A stretch of DNA of 42,750 bases from NCBI GenBank assembly GCA_900316855.1, contig ONEK01000018.1, positions 1-42,750 on the forward strand, read 5' to 3'. Under the pieces are notes generated by a model. It saw nothing but the letters and a program-made list of their open reading frames with translations, was not told where the DNA came from and did no database searches. The translations under genes were made by a program, and so were the position numbers. Positions 23,692 to 31,957 of the stretch are shown here, piece by piece (the first letter of the stretch is position 1; every line of letters starts with the position of its first letter). This DNA is from an uncultured Lachnospiraceae bacterium (GTDB lineage Bacteria; Bacillota; Clostridia; Lachnospirales; Lachnospiraceae).

Positions 23692-25182
23692 TCATTCGAT
23701 GCTGGCCTTCACCACATGTTCCGCGGGCTCCTCCCTGGCAAAATCAAAGGAAACCGAGTCAATCAGCTTGCCCGCTTTTTTATCATAGACAACAATATTC
23801 AGCCCGTGTCCGCCCTGCGCATATTCGCCGTCATTGATCCGGACGGAATCGGGGTCCGTCGCGTAATCGGGCTGGGACACAATCTCAACGGGCAGTCCGG
23901 ATACTGTTCCCTCATAGCGGATCGGACTCATTTCATTATGGCCGGTTTCCTCATGCACCAGCTCCCCGCCGTCGAGAACGGCGATGTATTCGCTGCAGCC
24001 GGCGGTGAGATCCGCCCGGATGCCTATCTGCTCCAGTGTATCCTGCTCCGCAGAAGTGATCTGTCCTGAGGGGAGCGCATTCTGTGTAGTAATCACAACC
24101 AGCCAGTCCGGGCTTGAGATCTCTCCGTGAACCAGATCAAGGTAATATTCCAGCCGGTTCGTGGATTCCAGAGACCGCTGGATAAACAGTCTGTGATATT
24201 CTGCCTCCCTCGTCTGCAGAAACTGATATTTCGGATCCTGCCTCCTGTCCGGAACATTATAATTCGTGCGCAGATACTGCCCCATCCAGGACGACATCTT
24301 CGCTGCGCCGTAGATATTCAGATGGATTCCGTCGCGGGTATCCTTCGCCGGATCGAGATGCAGCATGGAATCATCATGAAGGAAATCCAGGTAAGGAACT
24401 CCATTGGAATCCGCGATCTCCTGTATCTCGGATGCGTACCGGAACTGGCTGTCCAGCGATCCGAACCAGGCTGCCTGTCCCTGCACGGGCATCATGGTGA
24501 GAACGAGCGGCACGTTGTTCTCCCGGCAAAGCCGGATGATTTTTTCAATGTAAATCCTGCTGTTTTCCGGAAGTTCGGCATCCGATTCCTTCACTTCTGC
24601 GGGGACAGCCTGCACGGATCTTGCACGGATATAGGCGCCGAGCGTAAGTCTTGCGTCCTCCGCCTCAAAGTCCTGCTTCTTCAGATCCTTCCAGCGGGAG
24701 TGGAAGAGATCAAGCGGGAGCCAGAACTCCAGCCGCTGTTCCTGCGGGATCAGGTCCCGGATCATCTGTGCACGGGTGCGTGACCAGAACGGCATGCTGT
24801 CCGTGATCATATGGACCTTATCCTTGTCCAGGTACAGGTCCGAATATCCGCAATAGAAAGTATCCACCACAACGACGTCGGGAGAATCCTTCCGGATGGC
24901 TTCCTTCACCAGATAATAGCTGCAGGCGAGGGACTGGTTGCCGCAGCTGAGATTGTAAGACGCAATGCCGTATTCATCCCACAGGTTCATGGGATAAATT
25001 CCCTCCATGGAAACGGAGGGCCCGGCAAAAACAACGTCGAAGGTATCACGCGGAAAATTATAATATTCTGCCGAAAATTCCTCCTTGTCCTTGGTCTGGA
25101 ACAGACCGGTCAGGAGACCATTCAGCACCAGCACCACAGCAAGAAAGAATGTGATCCGGAGTATTGCAGTTCTTTTTTTCAA
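23692..25182 (-). CDS. Membrane-anchored SGNH-family extracellular protein
   Basis: A 496-residue protein with one N-terminal membrane helix and a large extracellular domain. SGNH-like blocks are FAGPSVSMEG with the probable nucleophile Ser, and RDGIHLNIYG with the Asp-His pair. This resembles DltD/AlgX-type partners of MBOAT acyltransferases. A C-terminal beta-rich extension (last 150 residues) is unusual and may bind polymer. Start choice: a TTG at 25182 has GAGGATACC before it, giving a start of KKRTAILRITFF; an ATG at 25212 lacks any ribosome site. It is the first gene of the four-gene cluster, 49 bases before the FkbH gene. Confidence 0.8.
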   Translation of the reverse strand: MKKRTAILRITFFLAVVLVLNGLLTGLFQTKDKEEFSAEYYNFPRDTFDVVFAGPSVSMEGIYPMNLWDEYGIASYNLSCGNQSLACSYYLVKEAIRKDSPDVVVVDTFYCGYSDLYLDKDKVHMITDSMPFWSRTRAQMIRDLIPQEQRLEFWLPLDLFHSRWKDLKKQDFEAEDARLTLGAYIRARSVQAVPAEVKESDAELPENSRIYIEKIIRLCRENNVPLVLTMMPVQGQAAWFGSLDSQFRYASEIQEIADSNGVPYLDFLHDDSMLHLDPAKDTRDGIHLNIYGAAKMSSWMGQYLRTNYNVPDRRQDPKYQFLQTREAEYHRLFIQRSLESTNRLEYYLDLVHGEISSPDWLVVITTQNALPSGQITSAEQDTLEQIGIRADLTAGCSEYIAVLDGGELVHEETGHNEMSPIRYEGTVSGLPVEIVSQPDYATDPDSVRINDGEYAQGGHGLNIVVYDKKAGKLIDSVSFDFAREEPAEHVVKASIE

Positions 25183-25301
25183 AGGTATCCTCAGAAGCTT
25201 ACAGTCGTCCATCAACCGAAAAAACGCATTAACAGCTTATATTATCATAGCTGAAGGCGGCAGAAAAGTTTCCATAGTTTATTCCGGAAAGTTCGGCTAC
25301 A

Positions 25302-25781
25302 ATGAGGGATATGTTCAAACGTATCGTTCTGACAATCCTGACCGTACTCTGCCTCGTTTTTATCTTCACCATGAGTGCCGCGCCATCCGATGAATCGGAA
25401 CAGATGAGCCTGAGCGCCGGAGCGGCAGTATGCAGGGTATTTGTGCCGGGATACCGCACCATGTCCGCCGCGCAGCAGGAGAGGCTTGCCCGTTTTATCG
25501 ATCATCCTGTCCGAAAGGCCGCGCATATGACAGAATTCGGAATCACCGGTCTGTGTATGGTAACTATGCTGGCGGCCTGGGATGTCAGGATGAAGCAGCG
25601 GGTCATCACAGCCCTGCTGTTTGTCTGTGCCTATGCGGGCTCGGACGAGTTCCACCAGCGGTTCGTTCCGGGGCGTTCCGGCCGGATCCAGGATGTGTTC
25701 ATCGACTGCGCAGGCACTCTCATCGGGCTTGGTATTTACTGTCTGTGGCAGCATCGGAGAAAGTCCTCCCCGGCACTGTAA
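25302..25781 (+). CDS. VanZ family membrane protein
   Basis: A 159-residue protein with about four membrane segments. FTMSAAPSDESEQMS, DHPVRKAAHMTEFGITGL and SDEFHQRFVPGRSGRIQDVFIDCAG are the conserved VanZ-like blocks, with charged Asp, His, Glu and Arg residues. The family is linked to teicoplanin resistance in the VanA cluster, but most members are of unknown function. There is no van gene here, so resistance is not implied. It is divergent from the acylation cluster. A second ATG at 25311 is an alternative start. Confidence 0.88.
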   Translation: MRDMFKRIVLTILTVLCLVFIFTMSAAPSDESEQMSLSAGAAVCRVFVPGYRTMSAAQQERLARFIDHPVRKAAHMTEFGITGLCMVTMLAAWDVRMKQRVITALLFVCAYAGSDEFHQRFVPGRSGRIQDVFIDCAGTLIGLGIYCLWQHRRKSSPAL

Positions 25782-25816
25782 AAATCCCGCGCCCACAAAC
25801 CGGGGACGCGGGATTT
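25782..25816. terminator. Bidirectional terminator between vanZ-like and secreted-protein genes
   Basis: AAATCCCGCG (25782-25791) and CGCGGGATTT (25807-25816) form a perfect 10-bp stem in a convergent gap, with A/T ends on both sides. Confidence 0.8.
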
Positions 25817-25858
25817 CGATATCTATGTATTATGTATGGATCAGACTGGCACAGACAT

Positions 25859-26443
25859 TTACCATGTCACCGCAATATCGATCATGATCTGATCGTTAGC
25901 GGCGAAATAACCGGTATCGGTCACCATGCACGTGCCCAGGCTGGATTCCACGAGGGAGCCGATGGGGCGGATATTGATGTTCGCTGCACACATGATGTAA
26001 GGTCCGAACATCTTGACGCCGTCACTTCTCACCCAGTAATCAAACGGATAACCCATGGCCTTGAGCTGGCTGACCTTCTGGCTCATGTCCAGATTGTAAT
26101 AAACCTCCCTGCCGCTGGGCCCGTTCGTGGTTCCCATGTCCTTATTAAGGGCAGGTCCGGTGTACATGAAGCTCCTCGTCTGCAGGGCAGCCATCCGCAT
26201 CTGCGTATCGATATCGCCGACGGAACCGGCATTGAAGAACTGCTGTGCCTCGGGTGTCAGCACCAGTGCTCCGTTCGGGACATAGACCGTTGCATCCTCC
26301 TGCGCCACCAGCGCCGCATCCTCTGCGGTGCCGGAAGCCTCGGCAATGGGAGTTTCTGTTTCTGCTGCATAGGCAGGAATTGCGGTTCCGACCTGCGCGG
26401 CAACAATCAGTGCACTTACTGCAAGTGCCAGTAATTTCTTCAT
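25859..26443 (-). CDS. Hypothetical secreted protein
   Basis: A 194-residue exported protein that I do not recognise. The signal peptide MKKLLALAVSALIVAAQVG ends near IPAYAAET with an AxA-type site, and no lipobox or anchor is seen. The mature part carries TPEAQQFFNAG and FMYTGPALNKDMGTTNGPSGREVYYNLDMS, which resemble surface proteins of anaerobic gut bacteria of unknown role. The start at 26443 is chosen for AGAGGA before it and because an upstream ATG adds 21 residues ahead of the signal peptide. It is transcribed alone. Confidence 0.78.
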   Translation of the reverse strand: MKKLLALAVSALIVAAQVGTAIPAYAAETETPIAEASGTAEDAALVAQEDATVYVPNGALVLTPEAQQFFNAGSVGDIDTQMRMAALQTRSFMYTGPALNKDMGTTNGPSGREVYYNLDMSQKVSQLKAMGYPFDYWVRSDGVKMFGPYIMCAANINIRPIGSLVESSLGTCMVTDTGYFAANDQIMIDIAVTW

Positions 26444-26548
26444 AAAGATCCTCTTATGACGAATTGATCCGCTGCGCGGGTTCATCCTCCACCAGGACGA
26501 TCCCAACTGATAAGTGTAAGTCCAACCCTTTGATGCGCTCAGCCGGCA

Positions 26549-26574
26549 GATTCAGAATTGTCACAGAATCTGCG
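26549..26574. other. Small inverted repeat in the divergent promoter region
   Basis: CAGATTC and GAATCTG (26549-26574) pair across 12 bases. It lies between two divergent genes and could be an operator. Confidence 0.3.
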
Positions 26575-26609
26575 CGAATTTAGTGATATATTACAGAAAT
26601 GTTTCGCAT

Positions 26610-26638
26610 TTGTCAAATCCGGTTCACAAGTCTATCAT
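26610..26638 (+). promoter_or_regulatory. Promoter of the DUF3810-type gene
   Basis: TTGTCA (26610-26615) and TATCAT (26633-26638) are spaced 17 bases apart, 45 bases before the start codon. Confidence 0.65.
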
Positions 26639-26683
26639 GGGGGCAGAGAATCCGCTGCTATAGCACGTTTTCAGGAGAGGTCT

Positions 26684-27811
26684 ATGAAAAAGCGTCTCAT
26701 CGTTGCGCTGGTCATCCTCGGTGTGTCCATCGGCCTGAATGCTGCTGCCTGGTATGTCCCGGGCTTCAGCGACTGGTTCACGGACCGGATCTTGCCCTAC
26801 TGGGGCATGACACTCGGCCGTTTCAACAGTGTTTTCAGCTTTTCCGTCGGTGAACTTCTGATTTTCGCCGGGATCATTCTCAGCGTAGTTCTGTTGTCCA
26901 TGACGGTTCTGTGCCTTTTTCTGCATCGCAGGAAGCGGTTCACGGCAGCTGCAGGACGCCTGTGGCTGAAGACGCTCGGTATTGTCATTCTCGTTTATGC
27001 CGTCGAAACCTCAAACTGCCTGATCGAGTATCACTGCACTCCCCTGGAGCAGGGGCTTCCCGGATACGGGCAATCCTACGACACGGATGACCTCGCAAGG
27101 CTCCGGGATTATATCGTAAATGAGGTAAATACCCGCGCCGGACAGCTGCCCCGCGATTCCCACGGCGAAATTCTGTACGTCGGTGGAGAAAACGCCATGC
27201 AGCAGACGGCGCGTTCCGCGATTGCTTCCCTGTCGGATGCGTATCCGCGTCTTCGCGGCAGCAGTGTAGTGCCGAAGCCGCTGACCGCTTCCCGCTTCGT
27301 ATCACAGCAGTATATGCAGGGCTATTACTTCCCGTTCTCCATGGAGGCCTGCTACAACACCCTGATGAAGGATATGAACAAGCCCTTCACAATGTGCCAC
27401 GAATTATCCCATACCCACGGTTACATCTACGAGGATGACGCCAATTTTCTCGGTTTTCTTGCCTGTGTCAGGTCAGGAGATCCGGTCTTCGAATACAGCG
27501 GCTGGCTCGGGGTACTGAATTACGTTAATAATGACTTCTATCAGGCCGTCGGCCGGGAAACATATGAGAGCCATCCCGCCATTTCCAAAACGGTTCAGAG
27601 GGACAACGAGTTCCTGTCCGATGAGGCATGGCAGGATGTGGAAAGCCATAAGCTGTTCCGGACAAAGACCGTCCGGGCAGCTGCAGATACTGCCGTCGAC
27701 ACCACACTGAAGGTTAACGGGGTGTCATCCGGCAAGGAAAGCTACAGCAGGGTTGTGCGCCTTCTGTTGGAATATTTCAACGGGGAGTATCAGCTTCCCG
27801 CAGCCGGCTGA
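26684..27811 (+). CDS. DUF3810 family membrane protein with HEXXH motif
   Basis: A 375-residue protein with three membrane helices (about 5-25, 55-80, 95-115) and a large extracytoplasmic or cytoplasmic domain. MCHELSHTHGYIYEDDANF contains HELSH (His239, Glu240, His243), a zinc-metalloprotease motif, with Glu and Asp just after it as possible third ligands. The family is DUF3810, whose activity has not been shown to my knowledge. The start at 26684 is chosen for AGGAGAGG; the longer upstream frame covers the promoter. It is monocistronic and precedes a tandem-hairpin repeat. Confidence 0.85.
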   Translation: MKKRLIVALVILGVSIGLNAAAWYVPGFSDWFTDRILPYWGMTLGRFNSVFSFSVGELLIFAGIILSVVLLSMTVLCLFLHRRKRFTAAAGRLWLKTLGIVILVYAVETSNCLIEYHCTPLEQGLPGYGQSYDTDDLARLRDYIVNEVNTRAGQLPRDSHGEILYVGGENAMQQTARSAIASLSDAYPRLRGSSVVPKPLTASRFVSQQYMQGYYFPFSMEACYNTLMKDMNKPFTMCHELSHTHGYIYEDDANFLGFLACVRSGDPVFEYSGWLGVLNYVNNDFYQAVGRETYESHPAISKTVQRDNEFLSDEAWQDVESHKLFRTKTVRAAADTAVDTTLKVNGVSSGKESYSRVVRLLLEYFNGEYQLPAAG

Positions 27812-27822
27812 CATGGTATTAT

Positions 27823-27890
27823 GATCATACACGGGAAAACGCCTGCGCGTATTTCCCGTGATGAGTGCCCGCAAAACGGGCACAAGGAGG
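27823..27890. repeat. Tandem-hairpin repeat, copy 1
   Basis: GATCATACACGG leads into hairpin A: CACGGGAAAACGC (27830-27842), loop CTGC, partner 27847-27860 with one bulge. Hairpin B follows: GTGCCCG (27865-27871), loop CAAAA, CGGGCAC (27877-27883). AAGGAGG follows directly and serves the next gene. The second copy at 33637-33698 shares the layout and shows paired base changes. This copy lies in the leader of the ThrH-type gene. Confidence 0.75.
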
Positions 27891-27894
27891 GGAA

Positions 27895-28500
27895 ATGGAT
27901 ATTGTCTGTCTTGATCTGGAGGGTGTACTGGTACCGGAAATCTGGATTGCCTTTTCCAAAGCCAGCGGAATTCCTGAACTGAAGCGAACTACGCGTGACG
28001 AGCCGGATTATGACAAGCTGATGCGCTGGAGACTCGGAATCCTGCGGGAGCACGGCCTTGGACTGAATGAAATCCAGGAGACGATCGCAACGATTGATCC
28101 GCTTCCGGGAGCAGAGGAATTCCTGGACAGGCTCCGCCGGAAAACCCAGGTCATTATCATCAGTGATACCTTCACACAGTTTGCCGCTCCCCTGATGGCC
28201 AGGCTGAATTACCCGACGCTGTTCTGCAACTCGCTCGTGGTTGGTGCAGACGGGGAAATTAAGGATTTCAGGATGCGGATTGCCGATTCAAAGCTCAACA
28301 CCGTGAAAGCGCTGCAGTCGATCGGTTTCGAGACGATAGCATGCGGAGACTCCTACAATGATCTCGCCATGATCCAGGCGAGCAAAGCGGGATTCCTGTT
28401 CCGTACCACTAAACAGATCCGGCACGACTATCCGCAGCTGCCTGCCTTCGAAACATTTGACGAGCTCTATGACGGCATTTGCGCCGCTCTCTCCGAATGA
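27895..28500 (+). CDS. thrH: ThrH-type phosphoserine phosphatase / homoserine phosphotransferase
   Basis: A 201-residue HAD-superfamily protein. CLDLEGVLVPEIWIAFSKASGI at the N-terminus is nearly the ThrH consensus (motif I DLEGVL), SDTFTQFAAPLM is motif II and ACGDSYNDLAMI is motif IV. ThrH of Pseudomonas both dephosphorylates phosphoserine and can transfer that phosphate to homoserine. Length and motifs match. The start at 27895 follows AAGGAGGGGAA; an upstream ATG lies inside hairpin B. Its TGA overlaps the dus ATG (ATGA), so the two genes are translationally coupled. Confidence 0.92.
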   Translation: MDIVCLDLEGVLVPEIWIAFSKASGIPELKRTTRDEPDYDKLMRWRLGILREHGLGLNEIQETIATIDPLPGAEEFLDRLRRKTQVIIISDTFTQFAAPLMARLNYPTLFCNSLVVGADGEIKDFRMRIADSKLNTVKALQSIGFETIACGDSYNDLAMIQASKAGFLFRTTKQIRHDYPQLPAFETFDELYDGICAALSE

Positions 28501-29561
28501 ATTATTATTTTGCACCTCTGGAAGGTGTGACGGGCTATGTTCTTCGAAACGTCCATCACACCTTTTTTTCGGCTGATCCCGGGGGAAAACCCTGCGGTGT
28601 GACGGAATATTTTACCCCCTTTGCGGTGGCCGGCTACACACATAAATTCAAGACCAGGGAGCAGAATGACCTGCTGCCGTCTAATAATCTTGATCTGCAT
28701 GGTGTCCCCGTTCCGGTAGTGCCCCAGATCCTTGCCAATCACGCGCAGGATGTTCTGTGGGCTGCCCGGTATCTTGCCGGGCTAGGCTACACACAGATGA
28801 ACCTGAACCTTGGCTGTCCGGTTTCCACCGTGACCAGCAAGGGAAAGGGAAGCGGTATGCTGAAGGATCCGGAAGTACTGCAGTCCTTTCTGGAGGAAGT
28901 GTTTGAAGGAATCTGCAGCGTCACGGTCAGCACGCCGGACGGCGCTGCCCGCCCCATGGCACTGTCCGTTAAGACCCGGCTCGGCTTCGAGAGCACGGAG
29001 GAAGCAGCCGGCCTTCTGCGATTGTTCGCACAGTATCCCCTGGCAGAACTCATTCTTCACGCCCGCACCACCCGTGAATATTACAGCGGACGGCCGCACG
29101 TGGAGCAGTTTGCCGCCCTGTTCCGGGCCTTTCCGGCGCTGCAGCGCACCTGCGGCACGGACTGCAGGACCCGTCTCGTCTATAACGGCAGTCTGCAGAC
29201 GAAAGAGGATCTTGACCGGTTCCGTGTGCTCTGTCCTGAATGCGATACCGTCATGATCGGCCGCGGTCTGGTTTCGAATCCGGGCCTTGTCCGGCATCTT
29301 TGCACAGGCATCCGCATTACGAAAAAAGAGCTCCGTGACTATCACGAAGCCCTTCTGGCACAATATGAATTTCAGTTTCGGGATGAGCACGTCCTCATCA
29401 ACCGGATGAAGGAAGTCTGGACCTATATGGGCAGGCTGTTTCAGGATGAGGGACGCTGCCTGAAGGCCATTCACAAAGCGGGCAGCCGGATGCAGTACGA
29501 CGCTGCCGTGCGGACGCTGTTTGACTGCTGCGGACTGACAGATCTGCCGGACGGCCTGTGA
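28497..29561 (+). CDS. dus: tRNA-dihydrouridine synthase
   Basis: A 354-residue flavoenzyme of the Dus family. It starts YYFAPLEGVTG, a TIM-barrel FMN site. MNLNLGCPVSTVTSKGKGSGML contains the catalytic Cys of GCP, and AELILHARTTREYYSGRPH is the substrate strand. It reduces uridines in tRNA D-loops. The subfamily is not clear. It is coupled to the thrH-type gene by an ATGA overlap, which fixes the start at 28497. Confidence 0.9.
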   Translation: MNYYFAPLEGVTGYVLRNVHHTFFSADPGGKPCGVTEYFTPFAVAGYTHKFKTREQNDLLPSNNLDLHGVPVPVVPQILANHAQDVLWAARYLAGLGYTQMNLNLGCPVSTVTSKGKGSGMLKDPEVLQSFLEEVFEGICSVTVSTPDGAARPMALSVKTRLGFESTEEAAGLLRLFAQYPLAELILHARTTREYYSGRPHVEQFAALFRAFPALQRTCGTDCRTRLVYNGSLQTKEDLDRFRVLCPECDTVMIGRGLVSNPGLVRHLCTGIRITKKELRDYHEALLAQYEFQFRDEHVLINRMKEVWTYMGRLFQDEGRCLKAIHKAGSRMQYDAAVRTLFDCCGLTDLPDGL

Positions 29562-29568
29562 GCCTTCG

Positions 29569-30597
29569 TCAATCCGTATGGAACCCGGTGAGGGAATCCG
29601 GTTCTGCCGGATGGCAGCCTTCCCGCACGGGCATTCCGGGAATGCCGTTCCCCTGCACCAGCTTCATGGCTTCCACATTCTGGTCCGAGTGCTCCACCTG
29701 TTTGGAAAAAAGATGGGCAAGATCCACCATGTCCTCCCGGTCAAAGCTCTGCTTCTTCCGGAACCGGTCCAGACACATCAGGTATACCAGCCTGAGGCTT
29801 CTGCTGCACAGCCGGATCTCCCGCAGGATATCATCATCATAGTAGGCGTCAATAAAATAGCGGAAAACCAGGTACCTGTAGAGCCGTGAAAACCAGTCCG
29901 TGACCTGCCCGCCGGCCGCCTTCTCAAAAGGCCTCTCCAGAGCACGGAGCTGCTCAGGGTTTTTCTTCAGTGACTGAAGGATTCCGTGACAGGTTTCATT
30001 CAGGATTTCGAACTGATCTATGATGTGAAACAGTTCCCGGTCTCCGGCATTATCGTGAAGCTTATCAAGGACAAGGGACGGATTCAGGCTGACCTCGTCC
30101 AGCGTTTCGTTCCGCAGCTCCAGTACCCTCTGAAGATGCGCCTCCTCGTCCTCCGCAAGCGGATCCCCGTCGGAAACAGAGTCATCCCGAAGGGTCAGAA
30201 TCTGCATGTGCTCCTCCGGCGAAAAGAAGATTCTGCCAAGAGCCATACAGGAGAGGCTCATATCGATCTGCTCATAATCCCCGACCTGCATATAGTAACG
30301 CGGATATTCCGTGCAGACACGGCACAGACTTTCCTCCCCGAGATCCACATACAGCTCGCAGAGATTGCTCGCGTTCAGAAACGGGCAGCGTCCTTCCGGC
30401 GTCAGCGGGAAGTAATGCTCCCCGCCCTCCGTGGCAATCCTGCTTCGCAGAACATCGCCGAATCTGCCCGGTACAGTCTGGTAATAGTCATAGCTTTCGT
30501 CTTCGACGTCGACCTCCCAGCCGGCACAGCACGTATCCGGACAGTCCCCGGCAATGCATTGAAACAGGTTCAGATAATCAGGATACTCAATCTTCAT
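29569..30597 (-). CDS. Lysine-N-methylase-like (FliB family) protein
   Basis: A 342-residue cysteine-rich protein. Cys clusters are CIAGDCPDTCCAGW (about 14-27), CPFL, CELY and SLCRVCTEYPRYY (about 100-112), a set that suggests metal or Fe-S binding. The layout matches the FliB flagellin lysine-N-methylase family. In this region there is no flagellar gene, so the substrate may be another surface protein, or the name may not reflect its activity. No strong ribosome site was seen. Convergent with dus (7-base gap). Confidence 0.8.
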   Translation of the reverse strand: MKIEYPDYLNLFQCIAGDCPDTCCAGWEVDVEDESYDYYQTVPGRFGDVLRSRIATEGGEHYFPLTPEGRCPFLNASNLCELYVDLGEESLCRVCTEYPRYYMQVGDYEQIDMSLSCMALGRIFFSPEEHMQILTLRDDSVSDGDPLAEDEEAHLQRVLELRNETLDEVSLNPSLVLDKLHDNAGDRELFHIIDQFEILNETCHGILQSLKKNPEQLRALERPFEKAAGGQVTDWFSRLYRYLVFRYFIDAYYDDDILREIRLCSRSLRLVYLMCLDRFRKKQSFDREDMVDLAHLFSKQVEHSDQNVEAMKLVQGNGIPGMPVREGCHPAEPDSLTGFHTD

Positions 30598-30675
30598 CCG
30601 TCTTTTGCTCCACCGGAAACTTTCTGCCGCTGCCGTTCCGCCGCGTATGTCCGGGCCAATGCCGGCAGAACCGTT

Positions 30676-30681
30676 TATAAT
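30676..30681 (+). promoter_or_regulatory. -10 box upstream of rlmH
   Basis: A consensus TATAAT is found 82 bases before the rlmH start, without a good -35 partner. Confidence 0.35.
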
Positions 30682-30762
30682 GATGGTAAGATTTTACGTC
30701 CCGGCTCCGCAAAAGGAAAGAGCGTGTGACTGCAAATCCCGGAAAGAGAGTGACACAAAATC

Positions 30763-31239
30763 ATGAACATCACAGTTGTGGCTGTCGGGAAGCAGAAGGA
30801 CCCTTCCCTGCTGAGACTCACATCGGAATACTGCAGGCGGCTCACCCCGTTCGCACATATTGACATCCTCGAGGTACGGGACGAACCCAACGTACACACA
30901 GACCGGATGAAGGAGGTCCTTGAGGTTAAGAACCGGGAAGCCCTGCGGGCGCTGGAAAAGATCCGTCCCTCTGATTATGTGATCCTTCTGGACCTGCACG
31001 GCACAGAATGGACCAGTGAGGAGTTCTCGTCCCGCCTGAAGAAGTGGCAGCAGAAGTCCTCACGCCTCGTGTTTGTTATTGCCGGTTCACTCGGTCCGGG
31101 GACAGCGCTGACGGAGCGTGCCAATATCCGCTGGAAGCTGTCTGACCTCACGTTTACCCACCTGATGACGAGGGTCCTGGTGCTGGAGCAGATCTACCGG
31201 GGGTTCATGATTGCAGCCGGCAGGGAGTACCATAAATAA
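30763..31239 (+). CDS. rlmH: 23S rRNA (pseudouridine1915-N3)-methyltransferase RlmH
   Basis: A 158-residue SPOUT methyltransferase, the usual length. MNITVVAVGKQKDPSL at the N-terminus and the knot segment VFVIAGSLGPG with YRGFMIAAGREYHK at the C-terminus are diagnostic. It methylates pseudouridine 1915 in helix 69 of 23S rRNA. GGAAAGAGAG precedes the ATG. Confidence 0.96.
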   Translation: MNITVVAVGKQKDPSLLRLTSEYCRRLTPFAHIDILEVRDEPNVHTDRMKEVLEVKNREALRALEKIRPSDYVILLDLHGTEWTSEEFSSRLKKWQQKSSRLVFVIAGSLGPGTALTERANIRWKLSDLTFTHLMTRVLVLEQIYRGFMIAAGREYHK

Positions 31240-31280
31240 GAAAGCGGGAAAAACAGCTGTGCGCATTTCGTGCAGTATAG

Positions 31281-31296
31281 GCCTGCGTTCGCAGGC
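31281..31296 (+). other. Hairpin next to the ribosome site of the YkgJ-like gene
   Basis: GCCTGC (31281-31286) pairs with GCAGGC (31291-31296) around GTTC. It ends where the AGGAGAG ribosome site begins, so it could affect translation of the gene at 31310. Confidence 0.45.
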
Positions 31297-31309
31297 AGGA
31301 GAGAGTGCA

Positions 31310-31957
31310 ATGGAGACAAGATATTATACCGGCAGCGATATGGCCAGGGTCTATTGTGAGAAATGCAATGGCTGCGGCGACTGCTGCCACGGGATGACAG
31401 ACACCATTCATCTGGATCCGCTCGACCTGGTTTCCCTGGAAAACGGTCTCGGAAAATCTTTTGCGGATCTTATGCAGTCCGGACGGATTGCCCTGCACGA
31501 GGAAGAGGGGATGATCCTGCCTCATCTTAAAATGACGGACGGGGCAGATGCCCGCTGCACCTTCCTGGGCGCGGACGGACGCTGCACCATTCATCCGTTC
31601 CGCCCGGGTCTGTGCCGGCTGTTTCCGCTCGGAAGGGATTATGACGCTGACTCCCGGACATTTCGCTACTTCGTCGTCGAAAGCGGCTGTGACATGCCCG
31701 GCAGGGTGAAAGTGAAGATCAGCAGGTGGCTGGGTGTGCCGGAGCTGAAGAAATATGAAGCCTATGTCAGCAGCTGGCACTATTTCTGCAAAGATGTGAA
31801 GGCGCAGCTGCCGGGTCTGGAGACGGAAAGCCGGCGCAGCCTGGACCTGTTTGTACTGAAGGTATTCTATGAAACACCCTTTGACAGGGAAAGGGATTTT
31901 TATGACCAGTTTGCCCTCCGGCTGAAGGAAGCCCGCACCGTCCTGCAGCCTTCATAG
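31310..31957 (+). CDS. YkgJ family cysteine-cluster protein
   Basis: A 215-residue protein of the YkgJ-type zinc- or iron-chelating family. YCEKCNGCGDCCHGMTD (about 14-30) and CTFLGADGRCTIHPFRPGLCRLFPLG (about 83-108) hold eight cysteines in the typical spacing. The family's role is unknown, possibly metal or Fe-S binding. The start at 31310 follows CAGGAGAGAG; an upstream ATG inside rlmH gives a long non-homologous leader. Its end overlaps the mutY stop on the other strand by six bases. Confidence 0.85.
   Translation: METRYYTGSDMARVYCEKCNGCGDCCHGMTDTIHLDPLDLVSLENGLGKSFADLMQSGRIALHEEEGMILPHLKMTDGADARCTFLGADGRCTIHPFRPGLCRLFPLGRDYDADSRTFRYFVVESGCDMPGRVKVKISRWLGVPELKKYEAYVSSWHYFCKDVKAQLPGLETESRRSLDLFVLKVFYETPFDRERDFYDQFALRLKEARTVLQPS

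Noticed and set aside
25302..25781. Glycopeptide resistance from the VanZ-like protein
   Set aside because: Only a VanZ-family domain is present, without vanHAX genes, so no resistance claim can be made.
25430..26434. Plus-strand frame spanning the vanZ-like gene and the gap behind it
   Set aside because: It crosses a strong terminator and lies antisense to a secreted-protein gene with a clear signal peptide.
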